Shown here: one piece after another, positions 8,601-16,562 of the stretch | Layout: each line of letters starts with the position of its first letter | Numbering within the stretch: the first letter of the stretch is position 1 | Origin: Mariprofundus sp. KV | GTDB lineage: Bacteria; Pseudomonadota; Zetaproteobacteria; Mariprofundales; Mariprofundaceae | Direction: 5' to 3' | Assembly (NCBI RefSeq): GCF_013387475.1 | Contig: NZ_VWNB01000009.1 | Coordinates: 62,001 to 126,000 of the forward strand | DNA length: 64,000 nt | Translations under genes and position numbers: made by a program | The notes under the pieces: model-generated | What the model saw: the letters and a program-made list of their open reading frames with translations, nothing else | The model's database searches: none | Told to the model about the DNA's origin: nothing

Positions 8601-10158
8601 AACCAAAGGATTGACGCTGAACAGAACGATGATTGGTCGTATCAGTGTGTTGGGAAGTTCGACGCGAGTGTTTGAAAAGAAATCGCTGCTCATCAAACTG
8701 GATAAGGATGGCGGCCGCTCCTATGGACGGCGCAGGATTGCCTTGCGATCGATGGCCACTGATAAGGCGATGATGCGTGAGTGGATGACCTGGAAGATGC
8801 TGGCGGCACTGGGTATGAAGGTGCCTGAGGTTCACTTTACCCGCGTCAATTTTAACAATGGTGAAAAGGTTGGCATCTATCTCTCGGTTGAGTGGATGGG
8901 CGAGAATTTCCTTGCCGGCAACGATATGGATGTAAATGGCGAGTTCTTCCAGCCCGAAGATGCATTTCACTGTGGTGATCTGCATACCACCGATGAGGAG
9001 CAACTGGCCCTCTGCTTCAACAAGATTACACCACCGGATGCCGATTACAGTTCACTGAGCAAGATGGCAAAAGCTGTCAAAAATGCCTCCAATGAAGAGA
9101 TGCATAAGGTGTTGGCAAAACACTTTGACGATGAGACTGTTATCAACTGGATCGTTACCAACTCACTTGTAACCAATGGTGACACCTACAATAAAAACTA
9201 CTGGTTATACAGGGATCCGAAGAAGGATAAGTGGACGGTTGTACCATGGGATTACAACCTGACCTTCGGCCGCACCTATGATGCCTTTGTTGAGAGTCCC
9301 TACACGATCTTTAATGATAACTTCCAGTACTGGTATCCACCTGATGTTGGTGCGAGTAATCCGATCAAAGATAAAGCGTTGCAGAATCCGCAGTTGCGTA
9401 GTCGTATTGAGAAGAGAATCCGGCATCTTCTGGGACTGGAACCCAATGGTACCGAGTCAACTTATGGCTGGTTCTCACCTACGGTTATGCATGCGCGTAT
9501 CGGCAATCTGGCTTCGGTGATGGGTAAAGAGTTGTTCAAGGATAACATGCTCTCCTATGGCGAAGAGGATTTCAAAAAGATTTATGAAACGCTGATGTAT
9601 TATGTCACCTCACATGCCAATTTCCTGAATGTGAAGCTGTTCGGCGAGTATAAATGGGTGCCGGCAGATCCGAATGCACCAGTCGTATTTGATCCGCCAC
9701 TGCCGACACATCTGATTGGCGATGGTGAGATCAAAAAAGGCGGCGATTCTCTGCGCATGACCGATCAGAGCTGGGGGCTGCTTGCCGGTTATCTGTTGCT
9801 CGACCGGCCTGTTGAAAGCGCAACGAAATTCACACTTGAAGTGGAAGGTGGACAGCGGCCGAAATCACTGCCAACCGGACAGCAGGCAAAACGCTGTGTA
9901 CAGCGCTCATGGGTGCTCTCCACGAAAGGAAAAGCGGTGAATGGCGACCTGCAGGTCGAATATACGCAGGAGAACTCAAGGCGGACTGAGGTTCCTGAGA
10001 CGCTGCATGAGAATCAGCTGGAGCTCTGGATGTATAACGGAGACCGCTGGAAACCGATGAAGACTGAAGTGAATGAGTATGCCAACACGCTTACTGCAAA
10101 AGGTGTGCGCTTTGCTTCCGGAAAACCACAGAGGTTTGTGGCCTGTAGCCCGTTTTAA
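5635..10158 (+). CDS. Giant secreted protein: six SH3-like domains plus CotH-kinase-like domain
   Basis: 1507 residues with a signal peptide ending near AFA|AEG. Bacterial SH3-like domains (LRQGPGSSY, LRAGPDAGF, LRAGPGNQF type motifs) lie at about 30-88, 421-475, 539-595, 646-702, 764-820 and 849-905. Between the first two are a duplicated 25-residue segment (137-161 and 203-227) and an Ala/Glu/Lys helical repeat (297-389). Residues about 959-1330 match the CotH kinase fold, with KVGIYLSVEW, NYWLYRD and VVPWDYNLTFG; the last is the metal-binding loop region. A C-terminal region of about 180 residues follows. SH3-like domains often bind cell wall or glycans, and CotH proteins phosphorylate spore-coat proteins. 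A role anchoring or modifying an extracellular structure is inferred. Confidence 0.85.
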   Translation: MIKTVTFVRLLALSCVTAASAVAFAAEGDLYRLVDDSNLRQGPGSSYAAAAMAHKGDEAVELSRNSSWLQVRLQNGTTGWLYSAALTPQTPAKAVKTDQLPDAQAVSEAVQREALSVSEVQPLSDENSVIVSAPVKPAAHRAVIKQGEVAEAFVLNGYGAAPEKTETAVVAVQPSAEPKPVVETRVQPVKAAQTPVADKTVKPAAHRAVIKQGEVAEAFVLNGYGAAPEVDIKPVMLSEQPVMKSEEPVVWQLSSEETTATDSEVTSAAPAEIKQVGDVAIVDLLAAETALAPVPAEKVAAEKAAAEKAAAEKAAAEKAAAEKAAAEKAAAEKAAAEKAAAEKAAAEQAAAEKAAAEKAAAEKAAAEKAAAEKAAAEKAAAEKAAAEQAVDVQIEATPLLTMDESEVAVAPVAIQSGETQQIIQTTTIRSGPGALFEVLGWVGAGADIIALEQQGQWLKVQMKQSGRIGWIEAEALTQGAVADQPAYTVQERAAGSPVTATGALAPSPLTPVVEQQPLVEETVDAMPVSLATDQDRGRALYRFEKNANLRAGPDAGFDVVSWATTGAYAVGLAQQGNWYRVQMQESKLIGWVYKSSVAMVKAAAPVVVERAAQVQEQPAMAAVETTAPVIPMRPAVVATSPAEEKRYLFTANTGLRAGPGNQFDVVANGAASETATEIDRQGSWSRVRMTLSNKVGWVESSLLAAVAEGSSAVVAVSDATPAVKEGAVSEAAPEPAVIALKTDMRESEPVVKPAPVQLVTDNRPLYFFKETSKLKAGPGNQFDAVAWGARNETASEIDRKGDWSRVRLTLSNKVGWIANALLIPAEVVTHTAAAPALLASAELPQEGGLYEVIKTSTLRVDAKDSAEVNGWIGKSEPVVVLERRSNWARVNPQAANNHVGWIKADVLKEISATAMIMRDGEHFISKRNLKTTLKRVSHGEAFNFSYAALEQALYRVPVEEFYINIDRDDLEAVFRKDVYDKSSFDIELKTKGLTLNRTMIGRISVLGSSTRVFEKKSLLIKLDKDGGRSYGRRRIALRSMATDKAMMREWMTWKMLAALGMKVPEVHFTRVNFNNGEKVGIYLSVEWMGENFLAGNDMDVNGEFFQPEDAFHCGDLHTTDEEQLALCFNKITPPDADYSSLSKMAKAVKNASNEEMHKVLAKHFDDETVINWIVTNSLVTNGDTYNKNYWLYRDPKKDKWTVVPWDYNLTFGRTYDAFVESPYTIFNDNFQYWYPPDVGASNPIKDKALQNPQLRSRIEKRIRHLLGLEPNGTESTYGWFSPTVMHARIGNLASVMGKELFKDNMLSYGEEDFKKIYETLMYYVTSHANFLNVKLFGEYKWVPADPNAPVVFDPPLPTHLIGDGEIKKGGDSLRMTDQSWGLLAGYLLLDRPVESATKFTLEVEGGQRPKSLPTGQQAKRCVQRSWVLSTKGKAVNGDLQVEYTQENSRRTEVPETLHENQLELWMYNGDRWKPMKTEVNEYANTLTAKGVRFASGKPQRFVACSPF
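6043..6315 (+). repeat. 75-bp in-frame direct repeat, two copies
   Basis: A near-identical 75-base segment occurs at 6043-6117 and 6241-6315, 198 bases apart and in frame. It encodes PAAHRAVIKQGEVAEAF... twice. The two copies differ at only a few silent positions near the 3' end, so the duplication is recent or kept uniform by recombination. Confidence 0.9.
6525..6800 (+). repeat. 15-bp tandem repeat encoding an AAEKA-type helix
   Basis: About 18 head-to-tail copies of a 15-base unit (gcggcggcagagaag and close variants) encode alternating Ala-Ala-Ala-Glu-Lys. Neighbouring units often share the same third-base choice in blocks (gcg, gct or gca), a sign of expansion by slippage. Two units carry Gln for Lys. 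The protein product should be a rigid, highly charged helix of about 90 residues separating SH3-like domains. Confidence 0.92.
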
Positions 10159-10333
10159 CCGCTTACAGGTGTCAGATCGGTAGGCTTAAGCGCGATACTT
10201 ATCGGTTAACAGTTGCCGTCTGATGAAGTCATGGCGGTTTTACGATAGCCTCCGGATAAGTCTGAACTCCGGCGTGGCTGGAGCAAACTGAATCTTCTGC
10301 TTGTGAAGATGGAGCTTGATTGAATGGTGAGAC

Positions 10334-11593
10334 ATGAAAAATCTGATCGCTAAAGTATGGGACGACTTCCGCAGCCCTGAGGGTGTTGCCACCATGCGTT
10401 TTGCCATCCGCCTGTTTCTGATTCTATTGGCCTACTATCTCATGAAACCGGTGCGGGAAGAGCTGATTCTTGATGGCGGTAGTGCAGAGATCAGGAGTTA
10501 TGCGCTGGCTACGCAGGCGGCGTTGTTGCTGGTGATGGTGCCGATCTATGGTCACATTATCAAACATCTGCATGGCGACAGACTGTTCCATATTGTTACT
10601 ATTTTTCTGGCTGCCAATATCGGCCTGTTCTATCTGCTTGGCTCTTCAGGTATGGATATCGGAGTGCCGTTCTTTATCTGGCTGGGCATCTTCTCAGTGG
10701 TTCAGATATCACAGTTCTGGACTATGGTCAGCGATTACCACTGCGTGGAGAAGGGCAAGCGACTCACCTCCTATATTGCGATTGGCGGCTCACTCGGTGC
10801 GATGATCGGTTCGATGGTGGCCAAGGGACTCTACCTTGAGCTTGGTGCATACGGACTGATGTTGATGGCTATTGGCATGCTGGTGGTGGCTGTGATTATC
10901 CCCGGTGCCAACGTTGAGATGCGCAAGGATGTTGATGAAAAAGTTGATGATGAGTCACTCAAACATCTGTTGGGTGGCCTCAAGCGTGTTCTGGATGTCC
11001 CCTACCTGCGCTGGATTGCCGCATCGGTTGTGCTGCTGAATCTGATTAATTCCACGGGCGAGTTTGTGCTGGCCGATTTTGTTACGGCTGAGAAAAGTGG
11101 TAAGGAGATCGGTGAGTTCTACTCGACCTTCTATCTCTATGTAAATATCGCCACACTGGTATTGCAGGCGTTTGTGGTGCGCCCTCTCTATCAGGCTATC
11201 GGTGTGGGTGGTGCGTTGATCAGTCTGGCAGTGATCAATCTATCGATGTATATCTCTGTGCTTGCCTTTCCTGTTCTGGCCTGGTTTGCCATTGTTAAGA
11301 TGGCTGATAACAGTATCGACTACTCAGTGGCCAATACGACCAAGCAGATCCTCTTTCTGCCGCTGGATCGCTTCACACGTTATGAAGGGATGCTGGCTGT
11401 AAATACCTTTTTCACCCGTTTTGGTGACCTGATTCAGGGTGGTCTTATTTTTCTTATTGTTTCGGTGCTGGCGCTGCCAACGATGGTTCTTGTCGGGACC
11501 AATATCGTACTCTGCCTGTTATGGCTGTTTGTTACCTATAATGTGAGCAAACGTTTTAAGGAGTGGAGTAAGCGCTCTGAAGAAGTGAAGTAG
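10334..11593 (+). CDS. NTP/NDP-exchange-type (ATP:ADP antiporter family) transporter
   Basis: A 419-residue polytopic membrane protein. YYLMKPVREELIL near residue 35 and DNSIDYSVANTTKQILFLPL near residue 325 are hallmarks of the ATP:ADP antiporter (Tlc/Npt) family. Family members in intracellular bacteria and plastids exchange nucleotides; homologues in free-living bacteria are common and their substrate is unknown. It lies 175 bases after the SH3/CotH gene and just before manC, so it may supply or clear nucleotides or another small molecule for envelope synthesis. That link is inferred. The ribosome-binding site (GGTGAG) is unusually close to the ATG. Confidence 0.8.
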   Translation: MKNLIAKVWDDFRSPEGVATMRFAIRLFLILLAYYLMKPVREELILDGGSAEIRSYALATQAALLLVMVPIYGHIIKHLHGDRLFHIVTIFLAANIGLFYLLGSSGMDIGVPFFIWLGIFSVVQISQFWTMVSDYHCVEKGKRLTSYIAIGGSLGAMIGSMVAKGLYLELGAYGLMLMAIGMLVVAVIIPGANVEMRKDVDEKVDDESLKHLLGGLKRVLDVPYLRWIAASVVLLNLINSTGEFVLADFVTAEKSGKEIGEFYSTFYLYVNIATLVLQAFVVRPLYQAIGVGGALISLAVINLSMYISVLAFPVLAWFAIVKMADNSIDYSVANTTKQILFLPLDRFTRYEGMLAVNTFFTRFGDLIQGGLIFLIVSVLALPTMVLVGTNIVLCLLWLFVTYNVSKRFKEWSKRSEEVK

Positions 11594-11640
11594 GAAGTTA
11601 AAAGTTACACGGAATCTGATTTTATTATGGTGGGGATCAT

Positions 11641-13053
11641 ATGAGCTCAACAATTAAAGCGATAGTTCTGGCTGGCGGTTCGGGAAGCCGCTTATGGCCG
11701 CTTTCCAGACAGCAGTTGCCCAAGCAGTTTCTCAACCTTAATGGTGTTGACAGTATGCTGAGTGCGACCATTGGCCGCCTCGCACCGATGGTCAAAAAAG
11801 AGGATGTATGGGTGGTGACCGGGGAGTCACATGCAACCGGTGAAGCGTTCTCCGAGTTGGATGGGTTGAACAAGATTCTCGAACCTTGCGGCCGTAATAC
11901 GGCACCTGCGATTGCTATTGCTGCCGCCCTGATGCAGGACATGAGCGGTGAGGATCCGATTATGGTGGTTCTTCCTGCTGACCATATCGTAGCCAAGAAA
12001 GAGGCATTTCAGGCGTGTCTGCAGCAGGCTGTGAAAGTGGCTGAAGAGGGTCGACTGGTCACCTTCGGTATCGTGCCGACAGATCCTGAAACCGGCTTTG
12101 GTTATATTCAGGCCGATGCTCCCGGAGAGAATGGAGTTCGCAACGTTCTGCGTTTTGTTGAGAAACCGAACCTTGAGAATGCCCAGCGCATGCTTGATGA
12201 CGGTAACTATTACTGGAACTCAGGGATGTTTGTCTGGAAGTCCTCAGTGATTCTTGAAGAGGTAGAGCGCTATATCCCTGAACTGGCTGAGCTTCTGAAT
12301 GCGATGCGTGAGCGCTGGAATGGTGATGAATCGTGGCAGAATGTGGTGCGTGAATGTTTTGCCCAGATGCCGGATATCTCGATTGATTATGGTGTCATGG
12401 AAAACTCCCAGCGTGTATCACTGGTTTCGGCAGATATCGGCTGGTCGGATGTTGGCAGTTGGGATGCAGTTCATGAGATGGCCGACCATGATGAAAATGG
12501 TAATGATATTGTTGGCAATGTTATGGCTATTGATTGCCACAATACACTCCTGCGCAGTGAAAAGAGTCTGATCGCAGCGGTAGGTTTGAAAGATATTATT
12601 GCCGTGGAGACGCCCGATGCGATTCTGCTCTGCAAGGTGGGTGATAGTCAGCGTGTGCGGGAGATCGTCGATACCCTGAAAACAGGAAAAGAGAGTTATC
12701 ACCTTGAACATGTGACCGTACGCAGACCTTGGGGCAGCTATACTGTTCTGGAGGGGCGTGCAGAGGGCTACCAGATCAAGCGCATTGTTGTGTTGCCGGG
12801 GGCCAGTCTGAGTCTGCAGTCGCATCAGCATCGTTCCGAGCACTGGGTTGTTGTAGCCGGTACAGCAACGGTAACCTGCGGTGAGATGGTCAGAACGGTA
12901 GCCAAAAATGGCAGTGCCTATATACCGATTGGAGAAGTGCATCGCCTTCAGAATCTTGGCAAGATGCCACTGCAGCTGATTGAGGTGCAGGTGGGTGATT
13001 ACCTTGGTGAGGATGATATTCAACGATTTGAGGACAACTACGGTCGTCAGTGA
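11641..13053 (+). CDS. manC: Mannose-1-phosphate guanylyltransferase / mannose-6-phosphate isomerase
   Basis: Makes GDP-mannose from mannose-1-phosphate and GTP. The N-terminal nucleotidyltransferase domain shows GGSGSRLWPLSR near residue 12 and FVEKPN near residue 170. The C-terminal cupin domain (HQHRSEHWVV near residue 395) is typical of the bifunctional type II phosphomannose isomerase. The length of 470 residues is normal for ManC/AlgA/CpsB. Its place beside an exopolysaccharide cluster and a GH113-like hydrolase hints at a mannose- or fucose-containing polymer; this is inference. Confidence 0.93.
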   Translation: MSSTIKAIVLAGGSGSRLWPLSRQQLPKQFLNLNGVDSMLSATIGRLAPMVKKEDVWVVTGESHATGEAFSELDGLNKILEPCGRNTAPAIAIAAALMQDMSGEDPIMVVLPADHIVAKKEAFQACLQQAVKVAEEGRLVTFGIVPTDPETGFGYIQADAPGENGVRNVLRFVEKPNLENAQRMLDDGNYYWNSGMFVWKSSVILEEVERYIPELAELLNAMRERWNGDESWQNVVRECFAQMPDISIDYGVMENSQRVSLVSADIGWSDVGSWDAVHEMADHDENGNDIVGNVMAIDCHNTLLRSEKSLIAAVGLKDIIAVETPDAILLCKVGDSQRVREIVDTLKTGKESYHLEHVTVRRPWGSYTVLEGRAEGYQIKRIVVLPGASLSLQSHQHRSEHWVVVAGTATVTCGEMVRTVAKNGSAYIPIGEVHRLQNLGKMPLQLIEVQVGDYLGEDDIQRFEDNYGRQ

Positions 13054-13101
13054 ATATGAAGCGTTGCTGATCGCTGCCTTTACAGGAAGTATTGGCTTAC
13101 G

Positions 13102-14316
13102 ATGAAATCGATCATGCTCATAATCAAACTTGTTGTGCTACTGCTTTTACCCGCCGTTGTGTTTGCAGCTGAGGGTGAGGTACGTGATGTGCGCTTGTGG
13201 ACTGCTCCTGATCACTCACGCGTGGTCTTTGATCTCAATCAGAAGGTCGAATACAAAGTATTCCGTCTGCATAATCCTGAACGTATTGTCATTGATATTG
13301 AGCATGCAAAGATCACCTCTGATTTAAAGAATCTCAATCTGCCCGATCCGGTTGTACAGAGTATGCGTCATGGTAAACCGACACCGGCAACGCTGCGCAT
13401 TGTTATGGATGTGAAGGAGAAGGTGCAGCCGCGCTCTTTTCTGCTTAAACCGATGCAGGGCAAACCCTACCGGCTGGTCGTTGATCTGACGCGACCGGAT
13501 CAGGCTAAAAAAGAGGCGGTCACGGCAGGCGAGTCGAAGTCGAAAAAGGGACTTGTTGTCGCTATCGATGCAGGTCATGGCGGCGAGGATCCCGGCGCAG
13601 TGGGGCCGCGCAAGCTCTATGAGAAAGAGGTGACGCTGGCTGTTGCCAAAGAGCTGGCCAAAATTATTGATGCAACACCGGGCATGAAAGCGGTACTGAT
13701 TCGTAAAGGTGACTATTTTGTGCCGCTGAAGAAACGGGTGATTCTGGCGCGCAGATCCAAGGCTGATCTGATGATCAGTATTCACGCCGATGCGGTGCGT
13801 CAGCGCAATGTTGAAGGTGCAAGTGTTTATACCCTCTCTGAACGCGGAGCGACGCAGGATAAAGCTGCTCGTGCGCTGGCTGCCAAGGAGAATGCGGCTG
13901 ATGAGATTGGTGGTGTTGAGATCGATGAGGTGGATGATCCGATGGTGAATATGATCCTCGGTGATATGTTCCGTCGCGACAGCCTCAACAGCTCCCAGAT
14001 CTTGGCCGAATCGATTATTGGTAAGTTGAAGGACGCCGGTCCGATTAAGTACTCCACCCCGAAGCGGGCCCGTTTTGTGGTGTTAGGAGCGATGGAGATT
14101 CCCAGCGTTCTGGTTGAGTTGGACTATATCTCCAATCCGGCCAGGGAGAAAAAACTGAAAAGCAGGGATCATCAGAGGCGCCTCGCCTCCGCCCTGTTTG
14201 GAGCCAGTATGAGCTTCTTTGAGAAGATGGGGCGCATCAAACAGTCCAGTAGTCAGGCAAGATCAGAATCCGTGGCTGATCAGAAACAGTTTGCAGCAAA
14301 CAGTCCGACACTCTGA
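13102..14316 (+). CDS. amiC: N-acetylmuramoyl-L-alanine amidase with AMIN domain
   Basis: Periplasmic peptidoglycan amidase used in daughter-cell separation. A signal peptide (to VVFAAEG), an N-terminal AMIN domain (about 25-110) and an Amidase_3 zinc domain (about 150-375) are visible. Zinc and catalytic residues are in DAGHGGEDPG, YEKEVTLAV, ISIHAD and VLVELDYISNP. The tail after 380 is short and lacks a LysM domain, so it is AmiC-like rather than AmiB-like. The msbA start follows its stop by two bases. ATG codons at 13102 and 13114 are both possible starts. Confidence 0.9.
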   Translation: MKSIMLIIKLVVLLLLPAVVFAAEGEVRDVRLWTAPDHSRVVFDLNQKVEYKVFRLHNPERIVIDIEHAKITSDLKNLNLPDPVVQSMRHGKPTPATLRIVMDVKEKVQPRSFLLKPMQGKPYRLVVDLTRPDQAKKEAVTAGESKSKKGLVVAIDAGHGGEDPGAVGPRKLYEKEVTLAVAKELAKIIDATPGMKAVLIRKGDYFVPLKKRVILARRSKADLMISIHADAVRQRNVEGASVYTLSERGATQDKAARALAAKENAADEIGGVEIDEVDDPMVNMILGDMFRRDSLNSSQILAESIIGKLKDAGPIKYSTPKRARFVVLGAMEIPSVLVELDYISNPAREKKLKSRDHQRRLASALFGASMSFFEKMGRIKQSSSQARSESVADQKQFAANSPTL

Positions 14317-14318
14317 TT

Positions 14319-16103
14319 ATGAATAACTCTACCGCTCTCTACCGTCGCCTGCTGGCGTTTTTGCTCCCCTATAAAGGACGTCTGGGTATCGCTGTGATCT
14401 GCATGGTTGTACTGGCGGCCTGTACGGCGGCAGTAGCATGGATGCTTAAACCTGTACTGGATGAGGCGCTCAGTGGCAAAAATCAGGAGCTGATCTACCT
14501 TATTCCTCTGGTCATTATCGGCCTCTACCTGCTCAAGGGCATCGCCTATTTCGGGCAGGCCTACATGATGGGTTATATTGGTCAGCGGGTGATCTTTGAT
14601 CTGCGCAACATGCTCTATGAACGGCTGACATCACAATCACTGGCATTCTTCTCACACCGCAAAACCGGCGAATTGCTGGCACGCCTTTCCTATGATGTCA
14701 CCCTGGTTCAGGCAGCAGTAAGTACCGCTGTCACAGCACTGATGCGCGATGCGATCTCTATCGTATTCCTGCTTGGCGTGGTGTTTATTCAGGACTGGAT
14801 GCTTGCCCTGATCGCTATGCTGGTATTTCCTGCCGTGATCTACCCGATTGCCCGCTTTGGTCGCAAGATGCGTCATGCAACGCTGGATGGTCAGGCCTCC
14901 ATGGGAGAGTTGACCACGCTTCTGGAAGAGACTGTTGGTGGCATACGGGTGGTGAAAGCCTTCGGTATGGAGGCCTATGAGCAGAGCAGGTTCCGTAAAT
15001 TTACCGGTGATTTCCTGGCCCATCAGCTCAAGGTGTTCCGGGTGCATGCCCTGTCGTTTCCAATCATGGAGTTGCTGGCCGGTTTCGGTATTGCCGGTGT
15101 GCTCTTCTACGGCGGTATTCGCGTCGCTTCTGGTGAGACCACACCGGGTACACTGGTATCCTTCCTGGCTGCACTGCTGATGCTTTACGAGCCGGTTAAA
15201 CGTCTCTCCCGCGCCAATAATGAGATTCAGCAGGGGCTGGCTTCGGCTGAACGCATCTTTGAAGTGATGGATGAGCCGATTCTCGTTCAGGATAAGCCTG
15301 GTGCTGTTGAGTTGGCACCCTTTGCCGACACGATTGTTTTTGAAAATGTCGGGCTGCAGTACCCCGGTTGTGAGCAGAAGGTGTTGCAGCAGGTTGATTT
15401 CACCGTTGCTGCCGGTCAGGTGGTGGCACTGGTCGGGCGCAGTGGATCAGGTAAAACATCACTGGCCAATCTTGTGCCCCGGTTTATCGACAGCACAGAA
15501 GGACGCATTCTGATTGATGGTTTGGATGTTCGTGATCTCACTCAGCAGTCACTGCGTAATCAGATCGCGCTGGTGACACAGGAGATCATTCTCTTTAACG
15601 ATACCATTTTGAATAATATCGCTTACGGTCTTGAAAATGTTGATCTCAAACGTGTGGAAGAGGTGGCGCGAGCAGCCAATGCGCATGAGTTTATCGAGTG
15701 TCTTCCCGATGGTTATCACACACTGGTAGGTGAGCGTGGTGCAATCCTCTCCGGTGGTCAGCGCCAACGTCTCTCTCTTGCCCGTGCACTGCTTAAAGAC
15801 TCGCCGATTCTGATTCTTGATGAAGCGACCAGCGCACTGGATACAGAGTCTGAACGGTTGGTACAGCAGGCGATTGATCTGCTGATGCAGAACCGTACGG
15901 TGATCGTCATTGCCCATCGCCTGAGCACCATTCGCGATGCCGATTGCATCGTTGTGCTGGATCAGGGGCGGGTGGTTCAGAGCGGTAAACATGATGTGCT
16001 GCTTGAAGAGGGTGGTATCTATGCCGAGCTCTATCAGTTGCAGTTCAGTGAGAGTGAATCCAGCGAGATCGCGCAGGGCAATGCCCCTGAGATGTTGATC
16101 TAA
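14319..16103 (+). CDS. msbA: MsbA-type lipid/lipid A ABC exporter
   Basis: A half-transporter with six N-terminal transmembrane helices (about 18-310) and an ATPase domain. Walker A is GRSGSGKTSL, the signature is LSGGQRQRLSLARAL, and Walker B is ILILDEATSALD. At 594 residues it matches MsbA (about 580), which flips core-lipid A across the inner membrane. It is tightly coupled to the amidase gene and converges with the small gene at 16111, seven bases away. Another type of ABC exporter cannot be excluded without a tree. Confidence 0.85.
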   Translation: MNNSTALYRRLLAFLLPYKGRLGIAVICMVVLAACTAAVAWMLKPVLDEALSGKNQELIYLIPLVIIGLYLLKGIAYFGQAYMMGYIGQRVIFDLRNMLYERLTSQSLAFFSHRKTGELLARLSYDVTLVQAAVSTAVTALMRDAISIVFLLGVVFIQDWMLALIAMLVFPAVIYPIARFGRKMRHATLDGQASMGELTTLLEETVGGIRVVKAFGMEAYEQSRFRKFTGDFLAHQLKVFRVHALSFPIMELLAGFGIAGVLFYGGIRVASGETTPGTLVSFLAALLMLYEPVKRLSRANNEIQQGLASAERIFEVMDEPILVQDKPGAVELAPFADTIVFENVGLQYPGCEQKVLQQVDFTVAAGQVVALVGRSGSGKTSLANLVPRFIDSTEGRILIDGLDVRDLTQQSLRNQIALVTQEIILFNDTILNNIAYGLENVDLKRVEEVARAANAHEFIECLPDGYHTLVGERGAILSGGQRQRLSLARALLKDSPILILDEATSALDTESERLVQQAIDLLMQNRTVIVIAHRLSTIRDADCIVVLDQGRVVQSGKHDVLLEEGGIYAELYQLQFSESESSEIAQGNAPEMLI

Positions 16104-16110
16104 CCAGGGT

Positions 16111-16518
16111 TTATTGCGCTGTTATCAGCGCTGATTTTATTTTTGCCAGATTGCTTTCAACAAACTGCAGTGTCTCCTGACACTTCTCATCGTTCAGTAG
16201 TCCGAGGCCGTAGTGGGCAAGGATGTAGCAGAAGGCAAAAGCCATGATCGGATCGTTGAGGTTGCGGTTGCCCGCCTCCTGATTGGCGATATAGCTGCCG
16301 ATAGCGGCATTGCGCGCATTGCTCAGGCTCTCTTCCGAGCCGATCAGGCCGCGAAACTTCACACAGACCAGTGGCGCCATATGAAACAGGTCAGCTTCAG
16401 TCATCGTTTTGCCTGCAGCCTCAGCAAACGGGATCGCCGCTTTGGCATCCTCATACGCATCCATCATTTCAATCACCCAGCCTTCACTGGATGTCGCAAG
16501 CGCTCTTGAATCTGTCAT
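16111..16518 (-). CDS. Hypothetical protein, 135 residues
   Basis: A soluble, mostly helical, mildly acidic protein with no signal peptide and no motif I recognise. It has conserved-looking Cys residues in PLVCVKFRG and FAFCYILAHYG. It lies after the Ppx/GppA gene on the same strand with a 44-base gap that includes its own AGGAAGT ribosome-binding site. It could be the last gene of the argC operon or separately expressed. Function unknown. Confidence 0.6.
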   Translation of the reverse strand: MTDSRALATSSEGWVIEMMDAYEDAKAAIPFAEAAGKTMTEADLFHMAPLVCVKFRGLIGSEESLSNARNAAIGSYIANQEAGNRNLNDPIMAFAFCYILAHYGLGLLNDEKCQETLQFVESNLAKIKSALITAQ

Positions 16519-16562
16519 TTGAAAACTTCCTTTAAAATACTGAACTTGGTTAGACCAAAATA

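Noticed and set aside
8152-9003. 283-codon antisense frame opposite the SH3/CotH gene
   Set aside because: It lies fully inside a well-supported gene, with no ribosome-binding site and no recognisable motif.
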